Shown here in pieces: positions 9,101 through 15,975 of a stretch of DNA of 48,936 nt. A program made the position numbers and the translations under genes. This DNA is from CAZKUR01 sp964556005 (GTDB taxonomy: Bacteria; Bacteroidota; Ignavibacteria; Ignavibacteriales; Ignavibacteriaceae): the NCBI GenBank assembly GCA_964556005.1, contig CAZKUR010000025.1, positions 1 through 48,936 of the forward strand. Reading direction: 5' to 3'. The notes beneath the pieces are model-generated. The model saw only the letters and a list, made by a program, of their open reading frames with translations, did not search any database and had not been told where the DNA came from. Position 1 is the stretch's first letter, and every line of letters begins with the position of its first letter.

Positions 9101-9757
9101 GTTATGCTTTTACCACACGGATATGAAGGCCAGGGCCCTGAACATTCAAGTGCAAGGCTGGAAAGATTTCTTATTCTATGCGCTCAGAACAATATGAAGG
9201 TTTGCAACCCGACTACACCTGCTCAATATTTTCACCTTTTAAGACGACAGATTAAAAATGTTGTAAGAAAACCTCTCGTTGTTATGACTCCCAAAAGCCT
9301 GCTAAGGAATCCGGCGGCTATATCTTCAAAAGTAGAATTTATAAGCGGAAGTTTCCACGAATTTCTTGATGATACTACTATTAAAAATTTTAATATTGTC
9401 GAAAGGTTGCTTATTACAAGCGGTAAAGTGTATTACGATCTTTTGAAGTACATGCAGAAAAACGAAATTAACAAGGCAGCAATTATTAGAGTTGAACAGT
9501 ACTACCCTTTTGAATCAAAACAATTGAAAGAAATAATTGAGAAATATTCAAATGTGAAAAAAGTTGTTTGGGTTCAGGAAGAACCTCAAAATATGGGTGC
9601 ATGGTCATTTATTAATCAAAAATTGGCAGAATTATTAAATAATAATCAAAAACTCTATTATTCCGGCAGGTCTGAAGGTGCAAGCCCGGCAGTAGGTTCA
9701 TCGAAGATTTCAACACAGCAGCAAAAAGATTTGATTGAAAAAGCTTTTACTTTATAA
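6131..9757 (+). CDS. kgd: Fused 2-oxoglutarate dehydrogenase E1/succinyltransferase E2 (KGD-type)
   Basis: The 1208-residue protein joins three parts. Residues 1-~50 are the E1 N-terminal segment (NTWFVESLHRQYLKDPSAL). Residues ~90-320 are a 2-oxoacid dehydrogenase acyltransferase (E2) catalytic domain with the active-site block TYDHRIIQGAESG (DHR 296-298). Residues ~355-1208 are a full thiamine-diphosphate E1: RVRGHLVAELDPLG, GMAHRGRINVL, SNPSHLEWV, GDAAFSGQG (631-639) and NNQIGFTT (664-671). This order is that of actinobacterial KGD (SucA/KGD), which oxidatively decarboxylates 2-oxoglutarate and passes the succinyl group on, in the TCA cycle. No lipoyl domain is present, so lipoyl groups must come from another E2, and E3 is not nearby. 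The start at 6131 fits the E1 N-terminus; the ribosome site is weak. Two tRNA genes follow. Confidence 0.93.
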   Translation: MKSLELTPEQKEEIERFGANTWFVESLHRQYLKDPSALPEQWQKFFGKVGGKDRVNGKKDKTTGTNSFLDFKNINLPEPKQEDETQIIAGSAERILDNMNHSLTIPVATSQRVIPVKLLEENRKVLNQYLKKKDRGKISFTHIISWAILKAIKSVPVMNFAFTISNGKPAVLKRKNINLGLAIDIQKKDGSHSLLVPNIKNANRMDFKEFWDAYEELIRKARSGQIDPAEFLGTTITLTNPGTIGTVASVPRLMIGQGAIIATGAIQYSAEYQAMSKSTISTLGISKVMTVTSTYDHRIIQGAESGLFLKEINEYLLGKNNFYEELFEALKIPMKPLVWETDYQPGIFEGAANTEEIEKQAKVLQLINLYRVRGHLVAELDPLGFQIPYHPELDPASFKLTIWDLDRKFITGGFSGLKTATLRDILEILQKTYCEKIGVEYMHIQNPAEKIWLQNKMEPIKNLPNFDVELKKKILNKLIIAESFEHFLHNRFIGHKRFSLEGSETLIPVLDVILNESSDSGIGEVVLGMAHRGRINVLANIIGKPYDSIFSEFEDIQDPNSIQGSGDVKYHLGASGIYKTDNGSHITVSVASNPSHLEWVNPVVEGIVRAKQTRFGDNKEHRKVMPLLIHGDAAFSGQGVVAETLNLSQLKGYRTGGTVHIIINNQIGFTTTPEDARSSVYATDVAKMIQAPIFHVNGDDPEAAVWVAKLAFEFRRIFKKDVVIDLFGYRRHGHNEGDEPGFTQPILYEKIKSHPSVRKIYSQRLLKEGILTEEEITSMNSEINEILSDSFDKIKRKSSSFDTDIPLAVSKEKVESVKPVENSGISEDNLNTVVEGLTNLPEDFSIHPKLKKSLERRRELIFKNIDIDWAFAESLAFGSLLLEGTPVRLSGQDSVRGTFSQRHLALADINTGEEYFPLNHLSNKQARLEALDSLLSEAAVLGFEYGYSTADPLALVAWEAQFGDFANGAQIIIDNFVVVSFEKWHLPNSIVMLLPHGYEGQGPEHSSARLERFLILCAQNNMKVCNPTTPAQYFHLLRRQIKNVVRKPLVVMTPKSLLRNPAAISSKVEFISGSFHEFLDDTTIKNFNIVERLLITSGKVYYDLLKYMQKNEINKAAIIRVEQYYPFESKQLKEIIEKYSNVKKVVWVQEEPQNMGAWSFINQKLAELLNNNQKLYYSGRSEGASPAVGSSKISTQQQKDLIEKAFTL

Positions 9758-9822
9758 ATTTTCTTGATAATTGAAAAGGGCTTGAGTAATTTTTGATAGT
9801 TCTTTTATTAACTTATCTCAAT

Positions 9823-9895
9823 GCGAGCGTAACTCAGTTGGTAGAGTGTCAGCTTCCCAAGCTGGATGTCGCGGGTTCGAACCCCGTCGCTCGCT
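9823..9895 (+). tRNA. tRNA-Gly (anticodon CCC)
   Basis: Cloverleaf built by hand: acceptor GCGAGCG (9823-9829) pairs with CGCTCGC (9888-9894); the anticodon stem TCAGC/GCTGG encloses the loop TTCCCAA with anticodon CCC at 9856-9858, reading GGG; the T-loop TTCGAAC sits between GCGGG and CCCGT. CCA is not encoded. Confidence 0.95.
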
Positions 9896-9980
9896 CAAAT
9901 TTATTTTCAATATTCTTTGGAAAATTTTTAGAATTTCGCAATATTTGAAACTCGAATTTTAATAATTGTTAATTGAAACC

Positions 9981-10055
9981 GGGCGCTTAGCTCAGCTGGT
10001 TCAGAGCATCTGCCTTACAAGCAGAGGGTCATTGGTTCGAATCCATTAGCGCCCA
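9981..10055 (+). tRNA. tRNA-Val (anticodon TAC)
   Basis: Acceptor GGGCGCT (9981-9987) pairs with AGCGCCC (10048-10054). The anticodon stem TCTGC/GCAGA encloses CTTACAA with anticodon TAC at 10016-10018, reading GUA. The T-arm contains GGTTCGAATCC. CCA is not encoded. Its 3' end is partly duplicated about 90 bases downstream (10121-10174). Confidence 0.95.
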
Positions 10056-10061
10056 CTAAAA

Positions 10062-10086
10062 GAAAGCCGTCTTTTAACGGCTTTTT
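10062..10086 (+). terminator. Intrinsic terminator after tRNA-Val
   Basis: AAAGCCGT and ACGGCTTT form a hairpin around a short T-rich loop, followed by a T-run (TTTTTCCTTTTT). It lies 7 bases beyond the tRNA-Val gene. Confidence 0.85.
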
Positions 10087-10120
10087 CCTTTTTAAATATA
10101 ATTACTTTTTTGAAGGGAGG

Positions 10121-10199
10121 CATTGGTTTTCCCATGGGGGTTCCTGCGGAAGAATCCATTAGCGCTCATTAAAAACAAAGCCGATTCAATGAAGGCTTT
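10121..10199 (+). repeat. Damaged duplicate of the tRNA-Val 3' end plus terminator
   Basis: CATTGGTT (10121-10128) equals the 5' half of the tRNA-Val T-arm. After 23 unrelated bases (10129-10151) the match resumes with GAATCCATTAGCGC (10152-10165) and TCATTAAAA, against CCACTAAAA in the tRNA. A second AAAGCC...GGCTTTTTT hairpin follows, mirroring the tRNA terminator. The 5' half and anticodon arm are absent, so this is not a functional tRNA. A repeated tRNA 3' end is what integrase attachment sites look like, but no integrase lies between the copies. Confidence 0.75.
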
Positions 10200-10230
10200 T
10201 TTCTATAGAAATAAGAAATACATGTACATA

Positions 10231-10274
10231 ATTAGCGCATTAGCGGCTTTATTTCCTGCAGCTAATACGCGAAT
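10231..10274. repeat. Imperfect 17-bp palindrome, copy 2 of a dispersed repeat
   Basis: Arms ATTAGCGCATTAGCGGC (10231-10247) and GCAGCTAATACGCGAAT (10258-10274) pair at 14 of 17 positions around a 10-base loop. The left arm differs from the 3135-3151 arm at one position. It sits between the tRNA-Val remnant and the convergent 3' end of the MFS gene. Confidence 0.75.
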
Positions 10275-10289
10275 ACTAACATAAATAAA

Positions 10290-11576
10290 CTAATTGCTTC
10301 CAGCATCTATTCTTGCTAAAACTTTTCCTTTGGTTTCCGGAAAAGTCCAAATCCAAATTCCGGTTAATAAAGCAAAGAGTGCAGCAATTGAAATTCCTCC
10401 TGAAAGCCCGTATGTGGTTGCAACTACAGCAATGATAACGGGTGTGAAGAATTGAACTCCTCTAGCCAGGTTAAACGCAGTTCCCATTGCTGTATTCCTA
10501 ATTGACGTCGGAAATATTTCCGAGAATAGTGAACCGAACCCGCCGAACATACCGGTTCCGAATCCAACTAAAAACATAAAGAAAAGAATTAGAGCCGGAT
10601 AAGCTACAATTTGATTCCACATAATCGTAATCATGATAAGTCCTCCTGCCATTATTACCGAATAAATAGAATATGCAGGACGTCTTCCGAGATGATCGGC
10701 AATATATCCAAAAAGAAAATAACCAATGAATCCGCCGGTTTGAGTTACCAGCATCCACATTGCAGATTTTGAAAGTGAAAAATGTCTCTGCTGATGAAGA
10801 TAACCAGGCAGCCATGAATAAGTGTACCAGTATGCCGACATATCAAAAATTGCAAGAACAAGGGCTTGTAAAAAAAGCCTTCGATTTTCTTTAACGAATA
10901 AGAGTAAAAATTTATTTGCCGTTTCTTTTTTCTTTACCGCTTCGGTAATATTCTTATCTGATAATAATTTTTGTCTTTCAGTCCAGAGGTCTGACTCGGG
11001 AAGATGTTTACGAATAAAAACAATAATTATTGCCGGAATAACCGAAATGAAAAAACTTTCTCGCCAACCAATAATTGGCGCAATAAGACCTCCGACTACA
11101 GAGGCGAGCGCCACTCCAATCGGTGCACCTGTCTGCATGAAAGCACAATACTTTCCTCTCATTTTTGCGGGAAAAGTTTCACCAATGTAAGTCTGCCCTG
11201 TTGCCCATTCACCGCCAACTCCTAAACCGGTAATTATTCGAAATACAACCAGTGAAAAAACATTGAATGAAAAGCCGCTGAGAAAAGTACCGATGCTGTA
11301 AATTAGAATAGTCATTTGCAGAACACTTTTTCTTCCATATCGATCTGAAAGAAATCCGAAGATGACACCGCCAATAGCAGTAGCAGCCAATGATGCCCCT
11401 AATACAAAAGAAAGCGTAATATCATCTAATTTTAATTCAATTCCAATCGGGATGAGAAGAAAAGTATAAAGTATGAGATCGTAAAAATCGAATACCCAGC
11501 CTGCCCAGCTCATTATGAGTATACGATAGTGTGTTTTTGTAGGACGTTCGGATTGATTCAGTAAAACGTTATCCAT
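10290..11576 (-). CDS. MFS transporter (metabolite:H+ symporter type)
   Basis: A 428-residue protein with about 12 membrane segments. The major-facilitator signature GFLSDRYGRKSVL is in the first cytoplasmic loop (~residues 73-85) and is repeated weakly as GYIADHLGRRPAY in the second half. The opening RILIMSWAGWVFDFYDLIL and the RxxTGLGVGGEWATG block resemble carboxylate or sialic-acid/sugar-acid proton symporters. It would import an organic acid or related metabolite across the inner membrane; the substrate is not determinable. It stands alone: tRNA genes converge on it downstream and a 190-base spacer separates it from the next minus-strand gene. Confidence 0.9.
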   Translation of the reverse strand: MDNVLLNQSERPTKTHYRILIMSWAGWVFDFYDLILYTFLLIPIGIELKLDDITLSFVLGASLAATAIGGVIFGFLSDRYGRKSVLQMTILIYSIGTFLSGFSFNVFSLVVFRIITGLGVGGEWATGQTYIGETFPAKMRGKYCAFMQTGAPIGVALASVVGGLIAPIIGWRESFFISVIPAIIIVFIRKHLPESDLWTERQKLLSDKNITEAVKKKETANKFLLLFVKENRRLFLQALVLAIFDMSAYWYTYSWLPGYLHQQRHFSLSKSAMWMLVTQTGGFIGYFLFGYIADHLGRRPAYSIYSVIMAGGLIMITIMWNQIVAYPALILFFMFLVGFGTGMFGGFGSLFSEIFPTSIRNTAMGTAFNLARGVQFFTPVIIAVVATTYGLSGGISIAALFALLTGIWIWTFPETKGKVLARIDAGSN

Positions 11577-11766
11577 GTAAAAACCCTTAATTTTTTATTG
11601 AAGGATAACTAAGCAATCACTTTAATTGCAATATAACCAATTTTTTAAATTAACACATTAATTTTAAAATTTTTTAATCATTTAATTCATATAAAAAAAA
11701 ATAATACTTGTATCTACAAAATTTAAGGTTGATTTTCTCATCGAAAACCTGGAATGTTTTCAATAT

Positions 11767-13914
11767 TTATTTTAAAAGAATCATCTTTTTTACCTGGCTA
11801 TAATTACCGGCTTGAAAGTGATAAAAATATATTCCGGTAGTTAACTTACTTGCGTCAAACTCAACTTCATAATTTCCAGGCTGCTTGACTTCATTAACTA
11901 ATGTTGCTACTTCCTTTCCTAAAACATCATATACCTTTAATGTAACATTTGCTTCTTTTGCTATCGCGTATTTTATCGTTGTGGTTGGATTAAATGGATT
12001 CGGATAATTCTGTTCTAAAGAAAATCCTGTCGGATTTGTAAATGAAACTTTCACAACGTTCGAGTATTTGTAGCTCCCATCAAAATCTATCTGCTTCAAA
12101 CGGTAGTTAAGAGTATGAGCAAGAGAAGGAGTAAGATTGTCTACAAAAGAATATGAATTCGATTGAGTAGTGGTTCCATTACCTCTAACAAATCCTATAT
12201 CCTCCCAACTCTGACTTCCGCCATCTGATCTCAGATCTCCGACATCTGGCTTTTGACTTCTCTCAACTTCGAATCCATTGTCATTCGTTTCCGTAGCTGT
12301 TTGCCATTTTAATATTACCTTACCTTCTTCTGCAGTTGCAGTAAATGAAGTTAATTCTACAGGTGTTGGCGGCTGAGGACCAATTATAAATCCAGATGAG
12401 TAATTTATTACCGAATCACCTCCGCTATAAACAGTAAATTTTATTCTGCAAGGATTTGAAGAAGCAAGTGAATCGGGAACTATCCATTGATAATTTCCAT
12501 TATTCTTTAGCTGGCTGGAAATTAATGACCAGGGTCCTAAAGTATCGTTCTTTGAAATTTCGAGTTTAACCGTAGAAGTATTACCGGAAGGAACTTCACT
12601 AATCCATTTTATTGTTTGTACCGAACCAATATGTAAATACCTATTGGGCGAAGGATACACTGCTCTTATAGAAAGATTATCGGCAGGAGAAGATTCTTTA
12701 AAAAATCTCAAATGATTTTGATATGTAATAAAACTTCCTTCTTCATCGACGAGCGCAATATCAGGGTAACCGTTATGATCAGCGTCGCCGTCAACTCGAA
12801 GCGCAGTGAAAGTTCCCTGGTTAGGGATAGTTATATCCACAGCTTGTGTCCAATTGCCGTTTCCGTCTCCAAGCCATATCCTAACAAAACCGTCTCCAAA
12901 AGCTATTAAATCCTTGAAACCGTCCATATTCATATCATATAATTGAGTACATTGGAAAGAACCGGACGCAGGCAGGCCATTTGACATGGATGTCCACTGG
13001 TTGCCTTCAGACCATTTCCAAACTTCAACGCCTCCGTTATCATTAGCAAAAGAGAGTTCATCTGTTCCGTTATTATCAATGTCGCCGAGGTCCGGACCAA
13101 ATCTTCCCATGCTTCCGGCTGGTGGAAGATTGCCGTCGCCAAGAGTAAAGTTTCCAGTACCGTCATTTAAGTAGACTGTACCGTATTGCTGTGCGGCTGC
13201 AAAATCAGGAAATCCGTCATTATTAACATCACCGAAAACAAAATCTTCAGTTGAATTGCCGCCTATAAATCCGAAAGATTGGGTCCAAGTTCCATCGCCG
13301 TTGTTTTTGTAGATATGAATACCGGCGCTTGCTCCGAATGAATTACAGCCGATATCGAGATCACCGTCATCATCTATATCCGCAAAGTCTGTACCGAACA
13401 TTCCCCAGCTTTCACCATTGGTTGCTAAGCCGTCATCCCATGGAATCCAGTTTTGTCCTGTTCCGTCACCGAGTGCAACTTCAATAAGCTGATCGCCGAA
13501 ATCGTTTGATGAATAATTATGGTGCATTGCATATCCGACATCAAGATAGCCGTCATTATTTACATCGCCGACTGCTATTCCACCGTATCCAAAGTTTCCA
13601 TTTTCATAATCAGACCAGTTTCCATTTCCATCACCAAACCAAACCATTATACCGTGCTCATCTGTATTTATATAAGGAGAACCATGATCGCCTATTGATA
13701 AAATATCCAGGTTGCCGTCGTTATTAATATCAGCTAATTCAATTTCAGTTCTGCCTCCATCCCAAGAGGGTGTACTTAGTCCGGTTGATGATTCCACGTA
13801 AGATGGTATATACTGGCCGTTAATACCTTTTGCAATAAAAAGACAAAGAACTACTATAAATAGATGTATACCTTTCATTCCGTAAGTCCTTGATTTATTT
13901 AAATTGTTTTTCAA
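11767..13914 (-). CDS. T9SS-exported FG-GAP/VCBS-repeat protein
   Basis: This 715-residue protein has a hydrophobic signal near residues 14-33. Acidic repeats of the VCBS/FG-GAP type follow through about residue 400 (DINNDGNLDIL, GDVNNDGYLDVG, DIDDDGDLDIG, GDVNNDGFPDFA), each a likely calcium-binding loop on a beta-propeller blade. A beta-sandwich around 410-510 precedes the shared module beginning PVELTSFTA. The last ~80 residues are the type IX secretion type A sorting domain: EQNYPNPFNPTTTIKYAI, KVYDVLGKEVATLVNE, SGIYFY-like TGIYFYHFQAG and terminal VKKMILLK. It is probably secreted or attached to the cell surface. It is the first of three minus-strand sorting-domain genes in a row. Function beyond surface adhesion or recognition is unknown. 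Confidence 0.88.
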   Translation of the reverse strand: MKNNLNKSRTYGMKGIHLFIVVLCLFIAKGINGQYIPSYVESSTGLSTPSWDGGRTEIELADINNDGNLDILSIGDHGSPYINTDEHGIMVWFGDGNGNWSDYENGNFGYGGIAVGDVNNDGYLDVGYAMHHNYSSNDFGDQLIEVALGDGTGQNWIPWDDGLATNGESWGMFGTDFADIDDDGDLDIGCNSFGASAGIHIYKNNGDGTWTQSFGFIGGNSTEDFVFGDVNNDGFPDFAAAQQYGTVYLNDGTGNFTLGDGNLPPAGSMGRFGPDLGDIDNNGTDELSFANDNGGVEVWKWSEGNQWTSMSNGLPASGSFQCTQLYDMNMDGFKDLIAFGDGFVRIWLGDGNGNWTQAVDITIPNQGTFTALRVDGDADHNGYPDIALVDEEGSFITYQNHLRFFKESSPADNLSIRAVYPSPNRYLHIGSVQTIKWISEVPSGNTSTVKLEISKNDTLGPWSLISSQLKNNGNYQWIVPDSLASSNPCRIKFTVYSGGDSVINYSSGFIIGPQPPTPVELTSFTATAEEGKVILKWQTATETNDNGFEVERSQKPDVGDLRSDGGSQSWEDIGFVRGNGTTTQSNSYSFVDNLTPSLAHTLNYRLKQIDFDGSYKYSNVVKVSFTNPTGFSLEQNYPNPFNPTTTIKYAIAKEANVTLKVYDVLGKEVATLVNEVKQPGNYEVEFDASKLTTGIYFYHFQAGNYSQVKKMILLK

Positions 13915-13964
13915 AAGAAAAAAATATTCTTATTAAAACCGAATATGTATAATATTGTATGAAA

Positions 13965-15746
13965 TTATTTTTGAATTATCATTTTCTTTACATCAATAAA
14001 ATTTCCTGCTGTTAATTTATAAAAATAAATTCCGCTAGCAAGTTTACTTCCATCGAACTCAATTTCATAATCACCTGGCTGCTTCACTTCATTAACCAAA
14101 GTAGCAACTTCCCTTCCTAATACATCATAAACTTTCAAAATTGCCATCTTCTGACTGCCAACTGAATACTCAATAGTTGTTGTTGGATTAAAAGGATTCG
14201 GATAATTCTGTTCCAATGAAAACTTTGCTGGAATTGTTACTATTACTTCAACTACTTTTGAATATTTAAAGCTTCCGTTAAAATCTATTTGCCTTAATCT
14301 GTATTTATAACTGCCTGATAATTTTTCATTATCGGTAAAAGAATAATTCTTAGGTTGAGTTGTTGTCCCTTGCCCATTAACAAAGCCAATATTTTCCCAT
14401 GTTTGACTTTTTAATTTTGATTTTCCGCCTTCGGCGAGACTCGCTTCAAGCGGTTGACTTCTTTCAATTTCAAATCCTCGATTGTTTGTTTCCGTTGCTG
14501 TTTGCCAGGATAGATGAACTTTGCTATCTATTATATTTGCATTGAAAGAAGTAAGCTCAACGGGAGTAATAGCCGGAATATATGCCGTGGCTTCATTACT
14601 GTATACAAACCAAGATGTATCACCGAAACCCCCTTCGGCATTTCCTATTATGTAAGTGTAAGTCATAGAATCACTTACTGTTGAATCTACATAACTATCA
14701 TTTATATAACCCCAGGCTTCTCCAATAACTTGATAAGAGTTCGTATCGGATGGTATACCAATTTTTCGTTCTACTATCTCACCCGGGACTGAAAGTATTT
14801 GACCCCAGGTAAGCAATACTCTCGGCGGGTTTTCATTAATTTCATGTACATGCAAACCAAGCGGATGAACATGGGTTAAAATTCCATCAAAACCAATGAT
14901 TCCAACATTATCAACTGCCCACCAGCTATTTGTTCCGTGCTGAATTGTCATGAAACGAACTTGTACAATATAAATTGTATCTATCATTCGGTTATTGAAG
15001 AATAGAACTGTGTCAATTCTTTTATTCCGGTCACTTACCCCTAATCTCTTCCAAACTACAAACCAGGTATTTCCTCCATTTGTACTCATTTCTACTAAAG
15101 CAGAGTCTTGAGGATTATCTGTTTTCCAATCCGAAGTAAATTGCAAATTAGCTTCAAACATAAATTGCATATCATTGGTCTGTTGAAAATCAGCAGTAGA
15201 ATTTATAGCGCTTCCACATTGAAATGCATCTGCAGCTAGAACTTTACCTGTAGATGGAGCAGGGAGCATATAGTTATTCTCTTCTCCTAATTGCCAACCG
15301 CAGCCGCTGTTATTATTTATATTCCATTTCCCAAGTCCGAATGAAAAATCGTCCAGCTGATTAAAATCAATATTATCCCAGGTTGTAGTGAAATACCAAA
15401 CATCTCCTTGAGTAAATCCGTTTGTGCTGTACTCAATTACACACCAAAAATATCTGGTGGGTTTGTAAAGCTGTTGATTAATTTGAATAGAATCGAAGGC
15501 TGTTGAAGGATAACCGGATATAAAAAGTGCAGAAGTATCCATATTGGCAACTTTAGAAGAATCGTAGCTGATGTAAATTTTATTAAAAACAGTGTTAACA
15601 GAATTTTGCCACTTCAGCCAGTGATATTGGTAGTAAACATTAGAAGCTCCGTTAGCGGTCTCAGGATGATATGCTTTCCCTGGTTCTTGTGCCAATGATA
15701 AAGAAATTGAACACAAAATAAGAATAGTAGTAAAAACAATTTTCAT
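13965..15746 (-). CDS. T9SS-exported protein with Fn3-like and jellyroll-like regions (paralogue 1)
   Basis: 593 residues, with a signal peptide ending near SLAQ. The N-terminal ~120 residues look Fn3-like (YFWCVIEYSTNGFTQGDVWYF). A region around 130-290 is compatible with a jellyroll/MAM-like domain (FSFGLGKWNI, WWAVDNVGIIGFDG). A second Fn3-like stretch then leads to the shared module PVELTSFNANI...WQTATETNNRGFEIERSQ. The end is a type A sorting domain (EQNYPNPFNPTTTIEYS, LKVYDVLGREVATLVNE, terminal VKKMIIQK). It shares domain order with the neighbour at 15976-17709, so the two are tandem paralogues. The linker after ERSQ contains an unusual insertion (14403-14460). Ligand and role unknown. 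Confidence 0.85.
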   Translation of the reverse strand: MKIVFTTILILCSISLSLAQEPGKAYHPETANGASNVYYQYHWLKWQNSVNTVFNKIYISYDSSKVANMDTSALFISGYPSTAFDSIQINQQLYKPTRYFWCVIEYSTNGFTQGDVWYFTTTWDNIDFNQLDDFSFGLGKWNINNNSGCGWQLGEENNYMLPAPSTGKVLAADAFQCGSAINSTADFQQTNDMQFMFEANLQFTSDWKTDNPQDSALVEMSTNGGNTWFVVWKRLGVSDRNKRIDTVLFFNNRMIDTIYIVQVRFMTIQHGTNSWWAVDNVGIIGFDGILTHVHPLGLHVHEINENPPRVLLTWGQILSVPGEIVERKIGIPSDTNSYQVIGEAWGYINDSYVDSTVSDSMTYTYIIGNAEGGFGDTSWFVYSNEATAYIPAITPVELTSFNANIIDSKVHLSWQTATETNNRGFEIERSQPLEASLAEGGKSKLKSQTWENIGFVNGQGTTTQPKNYSFTDNEKLSGSYKYRLRQIDFNGSFKYSKVVEVIVTIPAKFSLEQNYPNPFNPTTTIEYSVGSQKMAILKVYDVLGREVATLVNEVKQPGDYEIEFDGSKLASGIYFYKLTAGNFIDVKKMIIQK

Positions 15747-15880
15747 TTTGCTTTCCCTTATGTCAATTTTTAAAACAAAAATTTGTTATTTATTTTTTAC
15801 TTATATTATTAAAATCAAAAGCACAAACCTTCAAGCTTACCCTTCGTTTTTCACTTTGCTAACTTTTCACATAGTGATGC

Positions 15881-15950
15881 TCGTTAGATTCTCGAAGAGT
15901 CCGCTAGACTATTCAGAATCTATCGACTGACAGATTCAACGGAGTCTGAC
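15881..15950. repeat. Hairpin-rich intergenic element between the two paralogues
   Basis: TCGTTAGATTCT (15881-15892) pairs with AGAATCTATCGA (15915-15926) at 11 of 12 positions. GACAGATTC (15929-15937) pairs with GAGTCTGAC (15942-15950) at 7 of 9. A small AGTC/GACT pair (from 15898) lies inside the first hairpin. G+C is higher than in the surrounding spacer. It looks like a structured repeat rather than a terminator, with no adjacent T-run after the first hairpin. Confidence 0.55.
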
Positions 15951-15975
15951 GACTTTTTGCAGAAGGTTGTTCAAA

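Noticed and set aside
9758..10290. Integrated mobile element between tRNA-Val and its duplicate
   Set aside because: Only ~65 bases lie between the copies and no integrase, excisionase or other element gene is present; kept as a remnant only.
12712..13727. Several plus-strand open frames inside the FG-GAP protein gene
   Set aside because: They are antisense to a well-supported minus-strand gene with clear domain repeats; compositions are atypical (His/Ser-rich).
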